Shown here: positions 59,695-64,000 of the stretch, piece by piece
Position numbering within the stretch: position 1 is the first letter of the stretch
How the letters are laid out: each line of letters begins with the position of its first letter
Assembly: GCF_016587355.1 (NCBI RefSeq)
Contig: NZ_BNJF01000001.1
Span: 930,001-994,000, forward strand
DNA length: 64,000 bases
Direction of reading: 5' to 3'
DNA from: Ktedonospora formicarum
GTDB taxonomy: Bacteria; Chloroflexota; Ktedonobacteria; Ktedonobacterales; Ktedonobacteraceae
Program-made: the position numbers and the translations under genes
The notes under the pieces: model-generated
What the model was told of the DNA's origin: nothing
Databases searched by the model: none
Seen by the model: only the letters and a program-made list of their open reading frames with translations

Positions 59695-60789
59695 ATGAAA
59701 TGGTATCCCTATGGCCATGATTTTGGCAATGCAGAGATTGGTGGAGTCACAGTTATCAATGGCAAAATCAACTCACTAAGCCTACCTACCGCATTCTCTA
59801 AGGTCGATACGACAGCCATGCGTAACCTTGGCATCAAGCTTGACCAGCCAAATGTTCACATCATTCAATTCTATGAAGAAGAGAACGCTTACGCACTGGG
59901 TGATCTCGCGCTTCAACAGTCTATCGACGTCTATCATGGACGCGGCGACATTCAACGTTATTCAGGCAAATATAGCCTACGCAGCCTGCTCACAATCGCG
60001 GCAACCCTCATTCCCGATACAGAGTTTGGCATCTACGTCGTCACCGGACTACCCGCGGAAACTTATATCAAAAACTCAGCGTTGCGGAGTTCCATTAAAG
60101 CCGCGCTGGACGGCACCTACATCTTTACCCTCAATGGAAGCCAGACTATGCGCCGCGTTACCGTCGAGGTGGCCACTGTGGTCATGGAAGGAGCAGGAGC
60201 CCTTATTGCCTACGGTGACAAATCGAATAGCCAGACCACTGAAAGCGCTGTCATTGACATTGGTGGACGTACCACAGACCTGTATGTTGCTCGCGGACAG
60301 GTACCTGTGACCGAATACTGTAAAGGTAAGCCACTGGGCGTTGAACGTGCCACACAGATGGTCATGGACGCCTTTGAGAACAAATATGACCGCCCACTCT
60401 CCCTCTTTGAAGCGCGCGAGATCATGCATGCCTTCGCGTCACAAGGCGAGAGCAACTATCCAGAGGTCTCCTCCTATGGGACCGCAATCAGCAAGTTTGA
60501 GCTAGAACGGCTGGTCAAAGAATCCGTATCTCAGGTCGGAAGCGAGATTGCCTCATTCGTCGCGGCTGCATGGCGACAGAGTGACCGCGACGCGGTTGCG
60601 GCCAGTTTCAAGCCCGTGCTGAATATCGGCGGTGGGGTATTCTACTTCTATAACTTCCTGAAACAGCGTATCCCCCATCTTTCGCGCCCAGAAGATCCCG
60701 TTCATGCGAATCCCCTTGGCTATTGCAACCTGGCTGGTCGCTTGCTCATGCGTAAAACGCAGGCGAGCCCCAGCAGTAGTGCCGTCTAA
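59695..60789 (+). CDS. Actin-like ATPase of the ParM/StbA type
   Basis: A 364-residue protein with the actin-fold nucleotide motifs: phosphate 1 at YGHDFGNAEIG (Asp9), phosphate 2 at SAVIDIGGRTTDLYV (Asp188), and the adenosine motif LNIGGGVFYF near 308-317. ParM-type proteins polymerise with ATP and push DNA molecules apart when bound to a ribbon-helix-helix adaptor at a centromere. The next gene has the shape of such an adaptor. No plasmid replication gene is present, so the module may work on the chromosome or another cargo. The ATG follows GAAGGA. Upstream short palindromes (59541-59550, 59563-59574) are candidate sites. Confidence 0.85.
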   Translation: MKWYPYGHDFGNAEIGGVTVINGKINSLSLPTAFSKVDTTAMRNLGIKLDQPNVHIIQFYEEENAYALGDLALQQSIDVYHGRGDIQRYSGKYSLRSLLTIAATLIPDTEFGIYVVTGLPAETYIKNSALRSSIKAALDGTYIFTLNGSQTMRRVTVEVATVVMEGAGALIAYGDKSNSQTTESAVIDIGGRTTDLYVARGQVPVTEYCKGKPLGVERATQMVMDAFENKYDRPLSLFEAREIMHAFASQGESNYPEVSSYGTAISKFELERLVKESVSQVGSEIASFVAAAWRQSDRDAVAASFKPVLNIGGGVFYFYNFLKQRIPHLSRPEDPVHANPLGYCNLAGRLLMRKTQASPSSSAV

Positions 60790-60824
60790 GAAGCTGAAGA
60801 GAGCATAAAAAGCGAATAAGAGAT

Positions 60825-60879
60825 TTCTACAAAAAGCATTGCCACCTAAACAGCGCTGGTACATGCAGGTTTTGTAGAA
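60825..60879. repeat. 10-bp inverted repeat between the ParM-like and partner genes
   Basis: ttctacaaaa (60825-60834) and ttttgtagaa (60870-60879) are exact complements separated by 35 nt and fill most of the 116-bp spacer. It might be a binding site for the partner protein or a weak intercistronic hairpin. Confidence 0.4.
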
Positions 60880-60905
60880 GGAGTAGGGAGAGAGACGATT
60901 TAGCT

Positions 60906-61412
60906 ATGTCACAAAACTCGTCAGACAAGTTCATTCATTTTACAGTTAATCTTCTTAAAGACTCGGACGCCCTGGAGGCGCTAAGGAGCGATGCCTTAAA
61001 ACATCACATGATTGACCAGCCTGGTCAACTCATTGCCTTGCGTCTGACAGAATACTATGAGATGATGAACAAGGGCATTGTTCAGCCTGTAGTACGTGTC
61101 CCAGCTATCGCGATTCCTACTGAAGCCGAGAATAACCAGGTGGGACAGGAACCAGTTCTCCCAACCGCATCGGTGGCACCACGTCCCGCCCCTGCCCCCA
61201 CCCATTTTTCGCCTATGCCAAAGCCCATTAGTCCCGCAACTGGAGCACCACCCCAGTATCAGCCTCAGATGCCCGGCAATGGCTCATTTGGAGCGCAGCA
61301 GGTGACGGGTAGAATGCGCGCATTGCAGCAAAAGGGAGAAAATATCATTGCGGCCTCGCCTAATGCCGATCAAAACGCCGACGAGGCCGCAGATTACTGG
61401 AGCACGCTCTAG
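60906..61412 (+). CDS. Putative ribbon-helix-helix adaptor partner of the actin-like protein
   Basis: A 168-residue protein. Residues about 8-55 read as strand (KFIHFTVNLL), helix (DALEALRSDALKHH) and helix (QPGQLIALRLTEYYEMM), the layout of ribbon-helix-helix DNA-binding proteins such as ParR. A long Pro-rich disordered middle (about 62-125) and a short C-terminal helix (VTGRMRALQQKGENIIAA) with an acidic end follow, resembling filament-binding tails. The link to ParR is structural inference, not recognised homology. The ATG follows GGAGTAGGGAGAG. It is downstream of the ParM-like gene in the same direction. Confidence 0.65.
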   Translation: MSQNSSDKFIHFTVNLLKDSDALEALRSDALKHHMIDQPGQLIALRLTEYYEMMNKGIVQPVVRVPAIAIPTEAENNQVGQEPVLPTASVAPRPAPAPTHFSPMPKPISPATGAPPQYQPQMPGNGSFGAQQVTGRMRALQQKGENIIAASPNADQNADEAADYWSTL

Positions 61413-61435
61413 CTATCCCTAATATCAGGGATAGC
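61412..61435 (+). terminator. Short hairpin after the partner gene
   Basis: A 9-bp stem (gctatccct 61412-61420, agggatagc 61427-61435) overlaps the stop codon region. Confidence 0.45.
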
Positions 61436-61452
61436 AAATCAGTAATTGCACA

Positions 61453-61514
61453 AAAAGAGGAGGGGAGCTATTCCAGATCACATGGAGGATCTGGAATAGC
61501 TCCCCTCCTCTTTT
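61453..61514. terminator. 27-bp perfect hairpin terminator
   Basis: Arms 61453-61479 and 61488-61514 are exact complements around an 8-nt loop. The right arm ends in CTTTT and the left begins with a run of A, so it can work in both directions. It lies between the ParM-like module and the convergent aminotransferase gene. Confidence 0.82.
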
Positions 61515-61586
61515 CCTATGCCCAAGACCGCTCTCCACCAATACGAGCATACAGAGAAGAGCAGTTAGCACAACACGGGCCTGCAA

Positions 61587-62780
61587 TTACCTCGCAGCTA
61601 GAATCTCGGCGATGGCCTGAATAACAATAGCATTTTCCTCTATAGTATTGTAGAAATAAGGAGAAATGCGAACCAGGCCCGGACGCGAATCCACAACAAT
61701 ATTACGCGCAACCAATTCCTTCACCACCTGTTGCGGATCCTCTATCTCCAACATTACAATCGAGTTGCGATACTCTGGTTCTTGAGGTGCACGCACCTGC
61801 CATCCCTGTTCGCGAGCCTGTGCAATCAAGTCATTGGTGAGATAGCGTGTACGTTCACAAATGCTTTCAACACTCGCCTCTTGCACAATATCCAGACCAC
61901 CATTGGCTGCATAGACCGCAGCCATAGCAGGTGTCCCCATCTCGATACGCGTCGCGTCCTCTCGAAAAGCGAACTCGCGCGCCTTAAATTGAAACTGCTC
62001 GCGATGCCCAAACCAGCCCGCGACCGTTGGCTCAAGCGTTGGGATAAGCCCCTCACGAATATAGACAAACGCAAGGCCTGGGCCACCCATCAACCACTTC
62101 AAAGTACCCGTCACTAAAATATCGATATCTTGCGCCACCACATTCAAGGGAATCTGCCCGGTCCCCTGGTAATCATCAACAAGAATATAGGCTCCATGCT
62201 TGTGCGCAATATCAGCAACCGCGCGGATATCCTGAATATATCCGCTCGTAAAGGCGACGCGAGAGGTAGCGACCAGTGCAGTACGCTCATCCACCACACT
62301 TTCGAAGAGTGCTGGTGGAATGTAGATATGATCAGGACTCTCCACGAACTGGCACTGGACCCCCTGGCGCTCTTTGACAAGCCATTGATAGGTCAGGGTG
62401 GGAAAATCCATATCAGCCATGACAACCTTATCACGTGTACCGTAGTTGAGGGCCGAGGATATAGTGCTCAGGGCCGTCGAGACGTTAGGTGCTATCGCGA
62501 TTTCACGCACATGAGCACCGATAAGGTTCGCAAACTTCTGCCGGGCCTTCGCGATCTCCCCCAACCAGATATCATACCAGGCATGCGCTCCCCACTCATT
62601 CCACATCTCCATGAATTGCTCAACGTTCCGCATCGATCGGCGCGAGAGCGCACCAAGTGAGCAGCTATTCAGATAGGTTTTACGCTGCAAAATAGGAAAT
62701 TCATCTCGGTAGACAAGTAATTCGGGGTGTTCCAACGCTGGCGGTGCAGGATACTGCATCCGTGGCTCGTCTATCGTCAT
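61587..62780 (-). CDS. Class V aminotransferase
   Basis: A 397-residue fold type I PLP enzyme of the cysteine-desulphurase/isopenicillin-epimerase-like group. It starts with DEFPILQRKTYLNSCSLGAL, has PNVSTALSTISSAL as the phosphate-binding loop, ALVATSRVAFTSGYIQDI, GAYILVDDYQGTGQIPLNV (Asp binding the pyridine nitrogen) and TGTLKWLMGGPGLAFVY (Schiff-base Lys). MGTPAMAAVYAANGGLDIV follows. The real reaction, transamination, lyase or epimerase, cannot be told. The ATG follows AAGGAG. It is a single-gene unit converging on the ParM-like module. Confidence 0.88.
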   Translation of the reverse strand: MTIDEPRMQYPAPPALEHPELLVYRDEFPILQRKTYLNSCSLGALSRRSMRNVEQFMEMWNEWGAHAWYDIWLGEIAKARQKFANLIGAHVREIAIAPNVSTALSTISSALNYGTRDKVVMADMDFPTLTYQWLVKERQGVQCQFVESPDHIYIPPALFESVVDERTALVATSRVAFTSGYIQDIRAVADIAHKHGAYILVDDYQGTGQIPLNVVAQDIDILVTGTLKWLMGGPGLAFVYIREGLIPTLEPTVAGWFGHREQFQFKAREFAFREDATRIEMGTPAMAAVYAANGGLDIVQEASVESICERTRYLTNDLIAQAREQGWQVRAPQEPEYRNSIVMLEIEDPQQVVKELVARNIVVDSRPGLVRISPYFYNTIEENAIVIQAIAEILAAR

Positions 62781-62940
62781 ATGGGCTTTACTCCTTCAAC
62801 AAATAGGGCCGGTCGCATCGGCTGCATATGGCGCAAGGCGGGTCTCTACATCCTGGAATCTATTGTAGCAGAGGAGCGTCGAAATTTACATACCTGATAA
62901 GAAAGTGGAGATCATTTAGGAGAAGATTTGCGGGAAAAAA

Positions 62941-62986
62941 CCTCAAAAGCTCTCCTAGCGTGCGTATTTCTGGAGAACTTTTGAGG
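62941..62986 (-). terminator. Intrinsic terminator of the glutaredoxin-like gene
   Basis: A 15-bp stem with one mismatch (62941-62955 with 62972-62986) is followed on the minus strand by TTTTTTCCCG, 19 bp past the stop of the glutaredoxin-like gene. Confidence 0.85.
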
Positions 62987-63004
62987 TGATTAGTGCGCAA
63001 AAGC

Positions 63005-63268
63005 TTACTGCTGAGGGAACTTCTCGGCAAGTTCGCGTGCGCTCGGCTCAGTGAGAATAGAGCCATCGGCGAGGACGATGGTTGGCACAACCCATCTACC
63101 GCCATTGACCTTCAGCATCGCTTCTTCGGCCTGCTTGTCTTGCTCTACATTGATATCTTCATAAGCAATGCCATGCGAGTCAAACCAGCGTTTCGCCATC
63201 CGACAGTCACCACACCAGGTAGTGCTATACACTTTAATTTTAGTGTCGTTTACCGTTGTATCAGGCAC
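63005..63268 (-). CDS. Glutaredoxin/mycoredoxin-like protein
   Basis: An 87-residue thioredoxin-fold protein: IKVYSTTWCGDCRMAKRWFD with redox Cys19 and Cys22 (CGDC), a cis-Pro strand VVPTIVLADG, and LTEPSARELAEKF at the end. The WCGDC motif and size fit the mycoredoxin/NrdH-like group found in organisms that use small thiols other than glutathione. It would reduce mixed disulphides or donate electrons to a reductase. The start is GTG at 63268 after AAAGGAG. It has its own terminator. Confidence 0.9.
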   Translation of the reverse strand: MPDTTVNDTKIKVYSTTWCGDCRMAKRWFDSHGIAYEDINVEQDKQAEEAMLKVNGGRWVVPTIVLADGSILTEPSARELAEKFPQQ

Positions 63269-63398
63269 AGAGAACTCCTTTAAAGATAGTTTAAGTGACG
63301 AGCGTTTTATATCTCACTTATAGTAACAGTTGGTCAAATCCAATCTATTCCCATAATAATGGTACGGATCAAGGCTTATTAGCTATCAAGAATCATCA

Positions 63399-64000
63399 CT
63401 ATTTCCCAGGTTCTCCCCATCCCCCACCTCCAGGAGAGGCAATTGTCAGGCGGTCTCCAGGCGCAACCCGTATATGGGCTTTTCCCGGTAAACGCGTCTC
63501 CTGCCCATCGTGGTACAATGTATTCTCACCGCACTTCCCAGGTTCTCCACCTCGCAGGCCATAGGGGGCAAAATGTCGCCTCTCAGAGAGCAAGGTCACT
63601 TCCGTGGGAACCTCAAATTGAAGCTCACGAATCAAGCCATCACCTCCCCGCGAGGCTCCCGCGCCACCTGAATGATCACGTAGTTGATAGCGAGTGATAC
63701 GCATAGGATAGGCGTATTCCAACGCCTCAACCGGCGTATTGAGCGTATTGCTCATATGCACATGCACACCCGAGAGGCCATCAAGGTCGGGCCGCGCACC
63801 CATCCCACCTCCCATTGTCTCATAATAGGCAAAGAAGCGCTGTGTACGAGGATCGAACCCGCCTGCCGTCAAGTTATTCATGGTTCCCTGGCTTGCTGCA
63901 AGAATAACATCAGGTAAGGCTTGCGCGAGCGCGCCAAAGACAACATCCGTAATCCGCTGGGACATCTCAACGTTCCCCTGGGCGACGCCAGCGGGCGGGC
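63399..64000 (-). CDS. Hydantoinase B/oxoprolinase family protein, C-terminal part (cut by window edge)
   Basis: The frame enters from the right edge and ends at 63399; about 200 C-terminal residues are visible. Just inside the edge the read is [19 protein letters not shown], so the Met at 63965 is internal and not the start. Typical motifs are [47 protein letters not shown] and [17 protein letters not shown], ending [10 protein letters not shown]. These belong to the HyuB/oxoprolinase beta-type subunit, which opens cyclic amides such as hydantoins or 5-oxoproline with ATP. The HyuA partner is presumably beyond the edge. Confidence 0.92.
   Translation of the reverse strand, partial: PPAGVAQGNVEMSQRITDVVFGALAQALPDVILAASQGTMNNLTAGGFDPRTQRFFAYYETMGGGMGARPDLDGLSGVHVHMSNTLNTPVEALEYAYPMRITRYQLRDHSGGAGASRGGDGLIRELQFEVPTEVTLLSERRHFAPYGLRGGEPGKCGENTLYHDGQETRLPGKAHIRVAPGDRLTIASPGGGGWGEPGK

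Noticed and set aside
63399..63965. Met at 63965 as the start of the hydantoinase B-like gene
   Set aside because: The same frame continues to the window edge with family-typical residues (GNVEMSQRI), so this Met is internal.
1..64000. CRISPR array, tRNA, rRNA, insertion sequence or prophage
   Set aside because: No regularly spaced repeats, no cloverleaf-like T-loop context, no rRNA-like stretch and no transposase or phage gene were seen on reading both strands.

Overview
The window (64 kb, GC near 50%) reads as a chromosomal stretch of a free-living, metabolically versatile soil-type bacterium. The best fit is the Chloroflexota class Ktedonobacteria. This is an inference from a kinase-like protein fused to WD40 repeats, two luciferase-like F420-type oxidoreductases, three carbohydrate ABC importers with no ATPase of their own, many GTG/TTG starts, and abundant twin-arginine or lipoprotein-type export signals. 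I see no rRNA, tRNA, CRISPR array, transposase or phage gene.

Layout. 1-4.7 kb: a flavin/NAD oxidoreductase cut by the left edge, a luciferase-like oxidoreductase, an aldo/keto reductase and a kinase-like WD40 protein whose catalytic residues are degenerate. 5-10.1 kb: a nucleotidyltransferase-like protein, a three-gene ABC-2 export system and a coiled-coil protein. 10.4-15.7 kb: a decayed small membrane gene, a TreT-like glycosyltransferase, a second luciferase-like enzyme, a secreted family 3 glycosidase and BioY. 16-31.5 kb: a secreted GHL10-type glycosidase, two carbohydrate importer operons (one with a divergent LacI regulator and twin operators), Nudix, D-threonine-aldolase-like and sugar-lactone-oxidase-like enzymes, and a DUF4349 lipoprotein. 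31.6-40.5 kb: PadR, a frameshifted RluA, PAC2, an acyl-CoA synthetase alpha-type protein, nitronate monooxygenase, an HtrA-like protease and a second LacI regulator. 40.6-47.6 kb: the third importer operon behind a long leader, three small or uncharacterised genes, and a MerR regulator. 47.7-52.4 kb: a compact phosphotransferase cluster encoding EIIBC, a glucose-type EIIA, a mannose-type EIIA, HPr and EI. 52.5-64 kb: LysR, a lone receiver, an Asp-box surface protein, an ornithine-cyclodeaminase-like enzyme, a GH15 hydrolase, an actin-like ParM homologue with a ribbon-helix-helix-like partner, a class V aminotransferase, a glutaredoxin-like protein, and a hydantoinase B gene cut by the right edge.

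The dominant theme is capture of external carbohydrate: secreted glycosidases, three binding-protein importers, a GlcNAc/glucose-type PTS, and LacI operators that can be read directly. The most interesting material outside textbook categories is the ParM-like/RHH-like gene pair, a repeated hairpin element found in the leaders of two unrelated transcription units, the kinase-like protein with a replaced catalytic Asp, a palindrome shared upstream of two importer operons, and a set of unusually long perfect palindromes at gene ends.
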